Positions 1 through 8,419 are shown, counted from the first letter of the stretch. The stretch: 64,000 nt of DNA from Hyphomonadaceae bacterium BL14 (GCA_027627705.1 CP091242.1:1003765-1067764), one strand, 5' to 3'. Numbers and translations are program-made. The notes: generated by a model from the sequence alone, not told the origin.

Positions 1-734
1 ACGGACGAATCGATCTGTACGGACTTGAGCCGGTCGCCGGCCTGCGGGCTCATGAGTAGGTGGTCGATGCGGATGCCGTTGTTTTTATTCCAGGCCCCGG
101 CCTGATAATCCCAGAACGTGTACTGGTGGGCGCGCCCGTCCACCTGCTCGAACGCGTCGGCATAGCCCAGCCATTTGATCGCCGAGAAGGCGTCGCGCGA
201 TTCTGGCCGGGTCAGGGCGTCGCCCTCCCAAGCGGCCGGGTCGTGCACGTCGCTCTCGCGCGGAATGACATTGTAATCGCCGGCGAGAATCACCGGCTCC
301 TCGAACGCCAGCAGCGCAGCGGCGCGCGCATGCAGGCGCTTCATCCAGGCGATCTTGTAATCAAATTTCGGCCCCGGTGCCGGATTGCCGTTGGGCAGAT
401 AGATGGACGCAATGCGCACCGGGCCGGACTGCGCGCTGATCACCGCCTCGATATAGCGCGCCTGGTCATCGCTCTCATCGCCCGGCAGGGCGGTCATCGC
501 GACCTCCTCAATGGGCAGGCGCGACAGGATGGCGACCCCGTTATAACTCTTCTGCCCCACCGTCTTCACATTATAGCCCAGGTCTTCAAGCTCCATGGAC
601 GGGAAGGCCTCGTCCACGGTCTTGATTTCCTGCAGGCACGCGACATCCGGCCGCGCCGCCTTCAGCCAGTCGAGGACATTGGGCAGGCGCGCCTTGATCG
701 AATTGACGTTCCAGCTGGCGACAGACAAGGTCAT
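1..734 (-). CDS. xth: Exodeoxyribonuclease III (C-terminus cut by window edge)
   Basis: AP endonuclease and 3'-5' exonuclease of base-excision repair, acting on abasic sites in the cytoplasm. The first 244 codons are present and the gene runs off the left edge, so about the last 20 residues are missing if it has the usual length near 265. The N-terminus MTLSVASWNVNSIKARLP, the LQEIKT block with metal-binding Glu36, and a GDYNVIP block are typical of the EEP nuclease fold. The ATG at 734 is 24 bases from the divergent ATG at 759, so any promoter must overlap coding sequence. Family identity is clear; xthA-like versus exoA-like subtype cannot be decided. Confidence 0.93.
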   Translation of the reverse strand, partial: MTLSVASWNVNSIKARLPNVLDWLKAARPDVACLQEIKTVDEAFPSMELEDLGYNVKTVGQKSYNGVAILSRLPIEEVAMTALPGDESDDQARYIEAVISAQSGPVRIASIYLPNGNPAPGPKFDYKIAWMKRLHARAAALLAFEEPVILAGDYNVIPRESDVHDPAAWEGDALTRPESRDAFSAIKWLGYADAFEQVDGRAHQYTFWDYQAGAWNKNNGIRIDHLLMSPQAGDRLKSVQIDSS

Positions 735-758
735 GGGCGGGGGTCCTGGGAGGGGCGG

Positions 759-1142
759 ATGAGAGACGGTCTCGACACGGTGGTCACACCGCGCATCACG
801 GTCATAGCAGTTGTCGCCATGGTGGTGGCAAGTCTTGTCGCCCTCCTCATCGGATGGGCCGGCTTCCAGCTGTGGATCCCCAACGTCATCACCTTCTCCA
901 ACCTGCAGGCCGTCAGCACCAGCCCCAGCGTGGAGCAGGCGGTGTACATCTTCCTGTCCGCCGGGCCGCTGATGGCCGGCGCCGGACTGGCGCTGGGCTG
1001 GGTCGCCTTCCTCATCTTCCGCAGCCCCGGCGCAGGCTGGCGCCTGGCACTGTTCACGCCGCTGATCTGGGCCGTGGCCGTGATGGCCTATCTCGCCCTG
1101 GTGTCGAGCGTGTGCGAGGGCCGGTTCGCCTGCGGGCTGTAA
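759..1142 (+). CDS. Small hypothetical membrane protein
   Basis: A 127-residue protein of unknown function, not recognised as a named family. Three hydrophobic stretches (about residues 13-35, 60-86 and 94-117) predict three membrane segments, and two Cys (in the last segment and the tail) lie near the C-terminus. The ATG at 759 is preceded by a strong GGGAGGGG ribosome site. The frame stays open far upstream, but that part is antisense to xth and has no matching start signal. It ends 10 bases before the convergent dehydratase gene. The hydrophobic pattern and ribosome site support a real gene. Confidence 0.6.
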   Translation: MRDGLDTVVTPRITVIAVVAMVVASLVALLIGWAGFQLWIPNVITFSNLQAVSTSPSVEQAVYIFLSAGPLMAGAGLALGWVAFLIFRSPGAGWRLALFTPLIWAVAVMAYLALVSSVCEGRFACGL

Positions 1143-1151
1143 TCCGCCGGC

Positions 1152-2132
1152 CTAGGCCAGCGCCCGCGCAAACAGGTCCGGCTCCACATTGCCACCCGAC
1201 AGCACCACGACACTGAGGCCGGCCGACACATCCACCCGTCCTGCCAGCACGGCCGCCAGCGCCGCCGCGCCGCCCGGCTCCAGCACGATTTTGAGGTGTT
1301 CGAAGGCAAAGCGCATGGCGCGCAGTGCCTCCTCGTCGCTGATCACGGCAACGCCCTTGAGGCGCGGCTGATTGATGGCAAAGGTCAGCACGCCCGGCGT
1401 TTCCGACAGAAGCGCATCGCACAGCGAGCCGCTGCGCCGCGCATTGGTCTCGCGCCGGCCTGACACCAGCGAGCGGGCGGTGTCATCAAAGCCTTCCGGC
1501 TCTGCGCCCCAGATGTGCGTCTGCGGCGACAGGGCCCCGGCGGCCAGATTGATCCCACCGATCAGCCCGCCCCCGCCGACACAGCAGATCAGCCGGTCCG
1601 CAGTCAGGCCTTCATCGGCCAGCGTCTCGAAAATCTCCAGTCCCGCCGTGCCCTGGCCGGCAATGATATCGGGATGGTCAAAGGCCGGGATGACAACCGC
1701 GCCGGTGGCCGCGCTGATCTCGGACGCGATGGCTTCGCGGCTCTCGGTGTCGCGATCGTACAGCCGCAGCTGCGCACCCCGCGCGATCACGCCGCGCTGC
1801 TTGATGCCCGGCGCGTCGGACGGCATCACGATGGTGGCCTGCAGGCCCAGAAGCTGCGCCGCCTCGGCCACGCCCTGGGCGTGATTGCCCGAAGAGAACG
1901 CCACCACGCCGCGCGCGCGCTCGGCGGCATCGAGTTTGGACAGAGCGTTATACGCCCCGCGAAACTTGAACGACCCGGTGCGCTGCAACGGCTCGGCCTT
2001 CAGCCGCACGCTGCCCCCCGTCAACGCATCCAGCGCCGGACAGGACAGCAAGGGCGTACGCACCGCATGCCCGGCAAGCCGCCCAGCGGCGGCACGCACA
2101 TCATCGAAAGTCGGGAGCGGGGGATGGGTCAT
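1152..2132 (-). CDS. Serine/threonine dehydratase (threonine ammonia-lyase type)
   Basis: PLP enzyme of 326 residues that deaminates L-threonine or L-serine to 2-oxobutyrate or pyruvate. The PLP lysine is K56 in GSFKFRGA, SSGNHAQG is at about 80-87, and the phosphate-binding GGGGL loop is at 186-190. It stops after the catalytic domain, with no C-terminal ACT-like regulatory domain, so it looks like the short catabolic type rather than long IlvA. The ATG at 2132 follows GGAAGAGGG at good spacing; upstream in-frame ATGs at 2150 and 2195 are less well placed. It diverges from the acyl-CoA synthetase. A 3-hydroxyaspartate dehydratase or serine racemase activity cannot be excluded. Confidence 0.88.
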   Translation of the reverse strand: MTHPPLPTFDDVRAAAGRLAGHAVRTPLLSCPALDALTGGSVRLKAEPLQRTGSFKFRGAYNALSKLDAAERARGVVAFSSGNHAQGVAEAAQLLGLQATIVMPSDAPGIKQRGVIARGAQLRLYDRDTESREAIASEISAATGAVVIPAFDHPDIIAGQGTAGLEIFETLADEGLTADRLICCVGGGGLIGGINLAAGALSPQTHIWGAEPEGFDDTARSLVSGRRETNARRSGSLCDALLSETPGVLTFAINQPRLKGVAVISDEEALRAMRFAFEHLKIVLEPGGAAALAAVLAGRVDVSAGLSVVVLSGGNVEPDLFARALA

Positions 2133-2243
2133 GGCCCTCTTCCACCCCATCTCCCGTCCTGCCGCAAGCGGAATTCTGCGTGCGAGGGATTGCACTCACG
2201 CGCCTGTGCGCCTTTCATGTCGCCGAGCTCAAACATGAGATGC

Positions 2244-2265
2244 GGCGCGCCGCGAAAGGCGCGCC
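2244..2265 (+). other. Perfect 8-bp stem hairpin in leader of acyl-CoA synthetase
   Basis: GGCGCGCC, a 6-nt loop GCGAAA, then GGCGCGCC again, 12 bases before the ribosome site of the gene at 2291. No T-tract follows, so it is not an ordinary terminator. It may influence leader folding; function unknown. Confidence 0.4.
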
Positions 2266-2290
2266 CGAGACACCCGGGGAGGAGACACCA

Positions 2291-3925
2291 ATGCTGCACG
2301 GTCAGATGATGGACCGTCCGCTCATGATCGCGGACATTCTCAAACATGCGGCCCTCAACCACGGCAAGCGCGAGATCGTCTCACGCATGCCCGATACCGG
2401 TGAGGTGCACCGCTACGGCTATGCCGACTGCCATGCCCGCGCCCAGCGCCTGGCCAATGCGCTGACCGGGCCCATGAAAGTGAAACCGGGCGACCGCGTC
2501 ACCACGATCGCGTGGAACACCTACCGCCATATGGAACTCTATTACGCGGTCTCGGGTGTGGGCGCGGTGATCCACACCGCCAATCCGCGCATGGGCCCCG
2601 AGCAGCTGGCCTGGGTGATCAATCACGCCAAGGCCAAGCATGTCTTCTTCGACGTCACCTTCGCCCCGCTGGTGGACGCCATCGCGGCCCACTGCAAGAG
2701 CGTGAAGAGCTGGGTGGCGATGACCGGCACGTCCACCAAGCCGGACATGAAGACCAAGGCGCAGGTCTATGAGACCCTGCTGGCCAATGCCGATCCGGTC
2801 TATAACTGGCCGTCGTTTGACGAGAATTCGGCCGCCGGGCTGTGCTACACCTCGGGCACCACGGGCGAGCCCAAGGGCGCGCTGTATTCGCACCGCTCCA
2901 CCGTGCTGCATGCGATGGCGTGCCTGGGCGGGGATGTTATCGGGGTCGGCTCGCGCGGCGTCATCATGCCGGTGGTGCCGATGTTCCACGTCAATGCCTG
3001 GGGCGTGCCCTACGCGGCGGCCATGGGCGGTGCCAAGCTGGTCATGCCCGGTGCCCAGCTCGACGGTGCCAGCCTGCAGGGCCTGATCGAAGCCGAAAGC
3101 GTCAGCCAGGTGCTGGGCGTGCCCACCGTGTGGCTGGGCCTGCTGCAATACCTGCGCGAGAGCGGCAAGCGTATCGATTCGGTCCAGAACGTGCTGATGG
3201 GCGGTTCGGCCATGCCCGAATCCCTGCTGCGCGCCTATGAGGGCGAATACGGCGTGGACATGCAGCAAGGCTGGGGCATGACCGAGATGAGCCCGCTGGG
3301 CACAGTCGGCAAGCTCCTGCCCAAGCATGATGACCTGTCCGAGGACGAGAAGGTCCGCATCAAGCTCAAGCAGGGCCGGCTGATCTTCGGCGTGGAAATG
3401 CGCGCTGTGGACGATGACGGCAATGTGCTGCCGCGCGACGGGCAGTCATCGGGCCATATCCAGGTGCGCGGTCCCTGGATCATCGAAAGCTATTTCCGCG
3501 GTGCCGGCCCGGAAGCCTTTACCGATGACGGCTGGTTCCGCACCGGCGATGTCGGCTATCTGGACGAAGATGGCTACATGACCATCACCGACCGGTCCAA
3601 GGACGTGATCAAATCCGGCGGCGAATGGATCAGTTCCATCGATCTGGAAAATGCCGCCATGGGCCATCCGGACGTGCTGATGGCCGCCGCGATCGGCATG
3701 CCCCATCCCAAATGGCAGGAGCGTCCGCTGCTGATCATCCAGCCGCGCCCGGGCACCACGCCCACGGCAGAGTCCATCCGACACTATCTGGCCGAACGCG
3801 TCCCCAAATGGTGGCTGCCCGAAGGCATCGAGTTCATCGCCGAAATGCCGTTGGGTGCCACGGGCAAAATCCTCAAGACCAAGCTGCGCGAGATGTTCAA
3901 GGACTATCAATTCCCTGAGGAATAA
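2291..3925 (+). CDS. Long/medium-chain acyl-CoA synthetase (AMP-forming)
   Basis: ANL-superfamily enzyme of 544 residues that activates a fatty or related carboxylic acid with ATP and CoA. The P-loop-like [11 protein letters not shown] is at 186-196, GWGMTE at 327-332 and the hinge region GWFRTGD at 414-420; the catalytic C-terminal lysine is K526 in [12 protein letters not shown]. The ATG at 2291 has a strong GGGGAGGAG ribosome site, and upstream in-frame codons lack one. It diverges from the dehydratase and is followed by a strong terminator, so it is probably monocistronic. Overall similarity is to the FadD/AlkK-type acyl-CoA synthetases, but exact chain-length preference cannot be read from sequence. 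Confidence 0.9.
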   Translation: MLHGQMMDRPLMIADILKHAALNHGKREIVSRMPDTGEVHRYGYADCHARAQRLANALTGPMKVKPGDRVTTIAWNTYRHMELYYAVSGVGAVIHTANPRMGPEQLAWVINHAKAKHVFFDVTFAPLVDAIAAHCKSVKSWVAMTGTSTKPDMKTKAQVYETLLANADPVYNWPSFDENSAAGLCYTSGTTGEPKGALYSHRSTVLHAMACLGGDVIGVGSRGVIMPVVPMFHVNAWGVPYAAAMGGAKLVMPGAQLDGASLQGLIEAESVSQVLGVPTVWLGLLQYLRESGKRIDSVQNVLMGGSAMPESLLRAYEGEYGVDMQQGWGMTEMSPLGTVGKLLPKHDDLSEDEKVRIKLKQGRLIFGVEMRAVDDDGNVLPRDGQSSGHIQVRGPWIIESYFRGAGPEAFTDDGWFRTGDVGYLDEDGYMTITDRSKDVIKSGGEWISSIDLENAAMGHPDVLMAAAIGMPHPKWQERPLLIIQPRPGTTPTAESIRHYLAERVPKWWLPEGIEFIAEMPLGATGKILKTKLREMFKDYQFPEE

Positions 3926-3954
3926 CGACAGCTTCGCCTGCGCGATCACGGCGG

Positions 3955-3991
3955 GCGGCGCGTGCGGGGTAGCCCTGCACGCGCCGCTTTT
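3955..3991 (+). terminator. Rho-independent terminator after acyl-CoA synthetase
   Basis: An 11-bp perfect stem, GCGGCGCGTGC paired with GCACGCGCCGC, encloses an 11-nt loop and is followed directly by TTTT. It lies 30 bases after the stop codon at 3925. Confidence 0.9.
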
Positions 3992-4032
3992 GTAGGGTTG
4001 TATTCCATGCAGCCATGACCGGGGGAAACAGG

Positions 4033-4647
4033 ATGCCCGCCAGCGAATGGGGCGCACGCCTGAGAACCTTCCGCCAGCGCACCGGCCTGAAACAGCTGGC
4101 GCTGGCCGAGGAGTTGGGCGTCAGCCAGGCTTTTCTGTCGCGCCTTGAAACCGGCGCCACCAACCCGTCAGAGGCGCTGGCCGCGCGAATCGCCGCTTTG
4201 CTGGACCGGCCCCGCAACCGGCTCATTTTTGACGACTGGCGCGCCACTGTGGCGCTGTCTCCCGGCCTGTCGAGCCTGCTCAGCCGCCATCAGGGTGCTG
4301 TGCGCCTGTGCGAGTTTTCCGCCGGCTTCCGGGCCATGGGTGGCGCGTTCGAAACCTCACGCGAAGGCGACGGGCTGGAAGGCCTGCTGGGCGAGGATGC
4401 CGACCGCCAGTTCGCGGTTCTCACCGAGGCCGGCGCCTTTGACGGCGAGATCGCGGTCAGCGAAAGCACCTGGAGCACGCTCACCGCAGACGGCAAACAG
4501 GTCTGCTTTCACTCGGTCAGCGTGCCTGTGCGCGACGATTACGGCCACTGGCGCCTGCACTCCACGCACACCCCGATCAGCCTGGCGCACTATCGCAGCC
4601 GCATGGACTCCGGGCTGGAGACGGTCATCCGCGCACGCAATCCATAA
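4033..4647 (+). CDS. XRE-family transcriptional regulator
   Basis: A 204-residue DNA-binding protein. Residues about 10-58 form a classic Cro/C1 helix-turn-helix, with LAEELGVSQAFLSRLETG containing the recognition helix. The remaining 140 residues form a separate domain with alternating strands and helices that I cannot assign; it may sense a ligand. The ATG at 4033 has GGGGGA 8 bases upstream, while the earlier ATG at 4015 has no ribosome site. The next gene lies 63 bases downstream behind its own promoter and a palindrome, which makes this protein a candidate for binding that palindrome (inference). Confidence 0.85.
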   Translation: MPASEWGARLRTFRQRTGLKQLALAEELGVSQAFLSRLETGATNPSEALAARIAALLDRPRNRLIFDDWRATVALSPGLSSLLSRHQGAVRLCEFSAGFRAMGGAFETSREGDGLEGLLGEDADRQFAVLTEAGAFDGEIAVSESTWSTLTADGKQVCFHSVSVPVRDDYGHWRLHSTHTPISLAHYRSRMDSGLETVIRARNP

Positions 4648-4652
4648 AGCCC

Positions 4653-4699
4653 TTGCCAGCCCCGGTCAGCTCTCCTATCTTTATCGAAAATCGATAAAG
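4653..4699 (+). promoter_or_regulatory. Sigma70-type promoter with overlapping 21-bp palindromic operator
   Basis: TTGCCA at 4653-4658, a 17-nt spacer, then TATCTT at 4676-4681. The palindrome CTTTATCGA/TCGATAAAG (9-bp arms, 3-nt centre, 4679-4699) begins inside the -10 hexamer, a typical repressor position. Its right arm also runs into the AAAGGAGG ribosome site of the gene at 4711, so a hairpin could affect translation as well. Which protein binds is inference; the XRE regulator just upstream is the obvious candidate. Confidence 0.6.
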
Positions 4700-4710
4700 G
4701 AGGCCTCCCC

Positions 4711-4893
4711 ATGGAATTCATTCTCGCCGTCGTCCTGGTGCACTTTCTGCCGACGATCATCGCGCTGGCGCGCGGACACCATAATGGCTTCGCGATCTTC
4801 CTGACCAACCTCCTGCTCGGCTGGACGGTGATCGGCTGGATCATCGCCCTGATCTGGTCGGTGACGGCGATCGAGCGGCGGGTGGTGGCTTAG
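4711..4893 (+). CDS. Superinfection-immunity-type small membrane protein
   Basis: A 60-residue protein of two membrane helices (about 1-18 and 30-52) joined by a short polar loop ARGHHNG. This architecture, with LLGWTVIGWIIALIWS in the second helix, matches the phage T4 Imm-like superinfection immunity family, which blocks phage DNA entry in the T4 prototype. Most chromosomal members have no proven role. A perfect AAAGGAGG ribosome site precedes the ATG, and the gene has its own promoter with an operator-like palindrome. Family assignment is by pattern memory. Confidence 0.75.
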   Translation: MEFILAVVLVHFLPTIIALARGHHNGFAIFLTNLLLGWTVIGWIIALIWSVTAIERRVVA

Positions 4894-4900
4894 GAGGGGT

Positions 4901-5065
4901 CCCGTCCGGCTCCCCCGTCTGGTTGGGGGTCGAACTCAACCCACCCTGCTTTCCCGGACGGCGTCGCCGATCCGGGATCCATCCCTGAGCCTATCCACGG
5001 CTGCGAAGACAGCCAGGGTTCATGGATGGGTCCGGCGCGTTCTGCGGTCGGCCGGGACGGCCGGT
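4901..5065. repeat. Intergenic inverted-repeat (REP-like) element
   Basis: The space between two genes is filled with nested palindromes. CCGTCCGG at 4902-4909 pairs with CCGGACGG at 4954-4961. A strong hairpin at 4953-4976 has CCCGGA/TCCGGG outer and CGGCG/CGCCG inner arms. ATCCATCC near 4977 pairs with GGATGG near 5024. No coding frame is convincing. This resembles dispersed extragenic repeats of alphaproteobacteria, but no second copy is in the window. Confidence 0.5.
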
Positions 5066-5115
5066 GTCGTGATGGGCCCCGGCACCCGCCCTGTCTGCGG
5101 CGCAAGCTGCCCCCC

Positions 5116-5787
5116 TCACCGGAAATCGCAAATCCCGGCCAGCGGCTTCTTCACCGCGGCATGGGCCGGATACGCCGCCCCGTCCGCCGGATAGCCGGTG
5201 ACGATCAGCATGACGGGTTTCTCGCGGGCCGGGCGCTCGCAGAGTTCTGAGAGGAACCCCATCGGGTTGGGCGTGTGGGTGAGCGTGGCCAGCCCCGCCT
5301 GATGCAGGCTCGCCAGCAACAACCCGCAGGCAATGCCGACGCTTTCGGTGACGTAGTAGTTCTTTTTGTCATCGCCCGGCCGCGGCCCGCCGCGCTTCTG
5401 GCCGAACACGGCGATGATCCACGGCGCGGTTTCCAGAAACGGCTTGGACGCGTCGGTGCCCAGCGGGGCCAGCGCCTCCAGCCATTCCTCGCCCGCCTTG
5501 CCGGCATAGAAGGCGCGCTCTTCAGCTTCAGCCGCCTCGCGCAGGCGGGCGCGCAGCGGTCCCTGACCCAGCACCGTGAAATGCCAGGGCTGGTGATTGG
5601 CGCCATTGGGAGCGGTTCCAGCGGTCAGGATCGCCGTCTCGATGATGGCGCGCGGCACGGCGCGGTCAGAGAAGTCGCGGATCGTGCGCCGCGTGCGCAT
5701 TGCCTCATGGAAAGCCTGCGCCCGCATCAGCATCTCGGCCTCGGGCAGCGCCTCGTATGCCAGCGGCAGGAGGTCAGGCGCGCTCAC
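5116..5787 (-). CDS. Nitroreductase-family flavoprotein, iodotyrosine-deiodinase-like
   Basis: A 223-residue FMN-dependent nitroreductase-fold protein. RTRRTIRDFS at 31-40 and NGANHQPWHF at 61-70 are FMN-binding segments. In the lid region E90, Y94 and K115 have exactly the Glu-x3-Tyr-x20-Lys spacing of the substrate-binding triad of iodotyrosine deiodinase (human E157/Y161/K182). Reductive dehalogenation of halotyrosines or related phenols is therefore a real option; generic nitroreduction is the alternative. The GTG start at 5787 lies one base after the tdh stop, so the two are translationally coupled. An internal ATG could be used instead but would lose family residues. Confidence 0.85.
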   Translation of the reverse strand: MSAPDLLPLAYEALPEAEMLMRAQAFHEAMRTRRTIRDFSDRAVPRAIIETAILTAGTAPNGANHQPWHFTVLGQGPLRARLREAAEAEERAFYAGKAGEEWLEALAPLGTDASKPFLETAPWIIAVFGQKRGGPRPGDDKKNYYVTESVGIACGLLLASLHQAGLATLTHTPNPMGFLSELCERPAREKPVMLIVTGYPADGAAYPAHAAVKKPLAGICDFR

Positions 5788-5788
5788 C

Positions 5789-6835
5789 TCACACCCCCTG
5801 CCAGTCCAGGATCACCTTGCCGGACTTGCCCGACAGCATGGCATCAAACCCGGTCTGGAACTCTTTGGCCGGCAGCCGGTGGGTGATGAGTTTCGAGACA
5901 TCGAGGCCCGATTGCAGCATGGCCAGCATTTTGTGCCAGGTCTCGAACATCTCGCGGCCATAGACGCCCTTGAAGGTGATGGCGCGCATGATCAGCGAGC
6001 CCATATCCAGGGTGAAAGGCTTGGCCGGCAGGCCCAGCATGGCGATCTTGCCACCCATCACCATGTGCTCGACCATCTGGTGGAAGGCAGGCTCGGCGCC
6101 GCTCATCTCCAGGCCCACATCAAAGCCTTCGGTCATGTTCAGCCGTGCCATCACATCGCGCAGATTCTCCAGGCCCGTGTTGACCGGTGTGGCGGTCGGG
6201 CAGACCGCTTCCAGCAGGCGCAACCGGTCGGGATTGATATCGGTCACCACCACATGGCGTGCGCCGCAATGGCGCGCGACAGCCGCCGCCATGATCCCGA
6301 TGGGACCGGCACCGGTGACCAGCACGTCCTCTCCCACCAGATCGAAGGCCGTCGCCGTGTGCACCGCATTGCCCAGCGGGTCGAGGAAGGCGGCAATCTC
6401 CATCGGAACCTGGTCAGGCAGCGGCACCACGTTGAAGGCGGGCAGGCTCAAATACTGCGCGAAGGCGCCAGGCATGTTCACGCCCACGCCCTTGGTCTCG
6501 GGATCAAGGTGAAAGCGCCCGGCGCGCACGGCGCGGCTCTTCTCGCCGACCACATGGCCCTCACCCGACACGCGCATACCGGGGCGCACCCGCGTCACAT
6601 CGCGCCCGACCGCTTCGATAACCCCGCCGAACTCATGGCCCACCACCATGGGCACCGGCACGTTCTTGCGCGCCCAGTCATCATATTTGTAGATATGCAC
6701 ATCGGTGCCGCAGATCGCGGTCATGTGGACGCGGATCAGCACATCATCCGGACCGATATCGGGCCTGGCCACATCCTGCATCCAAAGGCCTTCACGCGGC
6801 TCAGCCTTCACAAGCGCTTTCATGGTCTGGGACAT
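5789..6835 (-). CDS. tdh: L-threonine 3-dehydrogenase
   Basis: Zinc- and NAD-dependent medium-chain dehydrogenase of 348 residues that converts threonine to 2-amino-3-oxobutyrate, the substrate of Kbl. Catalytic zinc ligands are C42 and H67-E68 (GHEFGG); the Rossmann segment is VLVTGAGPIGIMAAAVA. Very high similarity to Tdh is visible throughout. The four cysteines of the structural-zinc lobe are all replaced: the positions expected at 97, 100, 103 and 111 are Gly, Ser, Val and Asp. The ATG at 6835 has GGAGGG 8 bases upstream. The nitroreductase follows in the same transcript, whereas the partner gene kbl sits 4 kb away in an LPS operon. Confidence 0.93.
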   Translation of the reverse strand: MSQTMKALVKAEPREGLWMQDVARPDIGPDDVLIRVHMTAICGTDVHIYKYDDWARKNVPVPMVVGHEFGGVIEAVGRDVTRVRPGMRVSGEGHVVGEKSRAVRAGRFHLDPETKGVGVNMPGAFAQYLSLPAFNVVPLPDQVPMEIAAFLDPLGNAVHTATAFDLVGEDVLVTGAGPIGIMAAAVARHCGARHVVVTDINPDRLRLLEAVCPTATPVNTGLENLRDVMARLNMTEGFDVGLEMSGAEPAFHQMVEHMVMGGKIAMLGLPAKPFTLDMGSLIMRAITFKGVYGREMFETWHKMLAMLQSGLDVSKLITHRLPAKEFQTGFDAMLSGKSGKVILDWQGV

Positions 6836-6994
6836 GGCGGCGACCCTCCGGGTTCTGCAGGTTTCAACGGCGCGAGCGTTCTAGCGCAAACCGCTACGCT
6901 GCGCGACGGGGGCCGTCTGTAGCAAAACTGTGGTCAGGGGCCGGTATCACGGTGGCACAACCGCCCGGACGCCTGACGTGAAAAGGACGCCGCC

Positions 6995-8419
6995 ATGATC
7001 CGCTCTTTGCTCGCCATTGCCCTGACCTGCACCCTCGCTGCGCCGGTCATCGCGCAGGCACCGGCACCCGAAGTGCAGCTGCCGGTGCCGGTGACCGATG
7101 CCCCGCGCGCGCCGGGCGCGCCCTTCCTGCCCGGTGGTGCCGCCGACCGCATCATCCTGACCCCCGGCGCAGACGCGTCGCGTGCCATGGCGGTGAGTTT
7201 CCGCACCCATACCGGCCAGACCGAAACCCGCGCAGAAATCGGCCTCGTTCTGGACGGTCCGGCCAGCGCCCGTGATCCGGTCGAGGTCACCGGAACCAGC
7301 CGCATCGTCGCTGATGCCGACGGTGCAGCGCGCTATCACCATGTGCGCTTTGATGGCCTGGAGCCGGCCAGCCGCTATGTCTACCGCGTGCACGGGCTGG
7401 ACGGCTGGAGCCCCTGGCTGCCCTTCCGCACCGCAGCGGACGGCTTTGCGCCGACGCGCATCCTTTACTTTGGCGACATTCAGGACCGCATTGGTGATGC
7501 GGCCACGCGCGTGGTGGCAGAAGCCCTCACCCGGCCTCACGATATCGTTCTCCATGCGGGCGATCTGGTCGATGCGCGCCAGTCCATGGCCCATGACGAT
7601 GAATGGGGGCTATGGCATGCGGCGGGCGGGCTGAATTATGCTATCCGGCCCCAGTTTCCCACACCGGGCAATCACGAGCATGTTCGCGTCGATCTGGCTG
7701 ACGGATCGCGCACCCGCGTGCTGGTTCCCCACTACCCGGCCTTCTTCGCCGTGCCGCAGAACGGGGTTCCGGCGCTGCAGGACACCACATTCTTCGCTGA
7801 TTATCAGGGCGTGCGCGTGATTTCGCTCGATTCCACCGCGGCCACCGAGCTGGGCGGGCTGGAAGCCCAGACCGCATGGCTGGAAAACGTGCTCAGCGAT
7901 AATCCGGCGCGCTGGACCATCGCGCTGTTCCACCATCCGGTCATCACCTGCGCCCGGCCGGAGAACACGCGCTTCCTGTCCGACCACTGGGCGGCGCTGT
8001 TCGAGGCCCATGGCGTGGATCTGGTCCTGCAGGGCCATGACCATTGCTATGGCCGATGGAGCGCGCTGCATCTGCCGCGCGGCCCAGAGCGTGACGCTGC
8101 CAAAGAGGCGCTGGACGGGCCGGTCTATCTGGTCACCGTGGCGGGCTACAAAATGTACGCCCTCAATGACCGGGTCATGGATGAGGCCGACCGCTACGGT
8201 GCCGACACCCAGACCTTCCAGCTCATCGAGGCACATGAAGACCGTCTGACCTTCGAGGCGTGGACGCCGAGCGGCGCACTCTACGACGCGTTCACGCTGG
8301 AGCGCCGCGCCGACGGGCGAAACCGCCTCATCGAATCCGACCGCACGCTGGCGCCGGTGCGCCTGTGTGACGGCAATACCGGTCCTGATGGCGGGGTCTG
8401 TCACGGGCGGCCGCGCTAG
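6995..8419 (+). CDS. Secreted metallophosphoesterase, purple-acid-phosphatase-like
   Basis: A 474-residue exported protein. A signal peptide covers about residues 1-21 (ends VIAQA). A fibronectin-III-like domain spans about 50-148, and the calcineurin-type phosphoesterase domain starts near 155. Metal-site motifs in order are GDIQ (160-163), GDLVD (189-193), GNHEH (225-229), HHP (313-315) and GHDH (347-350). The Tyr of the GDxxY motif that colours true purple acid phosphatases is Asp here. The ribosome site AAAGGA precedes the ATG. It probably hydrolyses phosphomonoesters in the periplasm or outside the cell; substrate unknown. Confidence 0.85.
   Translation: MIRSLLAIALTCTLAAPVIAQAPAPEVQLPVPVTDAPRAPGAPFLPGGAADRIILTPGADASRAMAVSFRTHTGQTETRAEIGLVLDGPASARDPVEVTGTSRIVADADGAARYHHVRFDGLEPASRYVYRVHGLDGWSPWLPFRTAADGFAPTRILYFGDIQDRIGDAATRVVAEALTRPHDIVLHAGDLVDARQSMAHDDEWGLWHAAGGLNYAIRPQFPTPGNHEHVRVDLADGSRTRVLVPHYPAFFAVPQNGVPALQDTTFFADYQGVRVISLDSTAATELGGLEAQTAWLENVLSDNPARWTIALFHHPVITCARPENTRFLSDHWAALFEAHGVDLVLQGHDHCYGRWSALHLPRGPERDAAKEALDGPVYLVTVAGYKMYALNDRVMDEADRYGADTQTFQLIEAHEDRLTFEAWTPSGALYDAFTLERRADGRNRLIESDRTLAPVRLCDGNTGPDGGVCHGRPR

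Noticed and set aside
60..758. Long plus-strand reading frame in front of the small membrane protein gene
   Set aside because: It is antisense to xth; the protein is Arg/His-rich with no family match, and the real gene has its own ribosome site at 759.
2244..2265. Terminator in front of the acyl-CoA synthetase
   Set aside because: The stem is strong, but there is no T-tract and it lies in the gene's own leader.
5597..6922. 441-codon plus-strand frame opposite tdh and the nitroreductase
   Set aside because: His/Arg-rich composition typical of the antisense of GC-rich genes; both genes on the other strand are clearly real.
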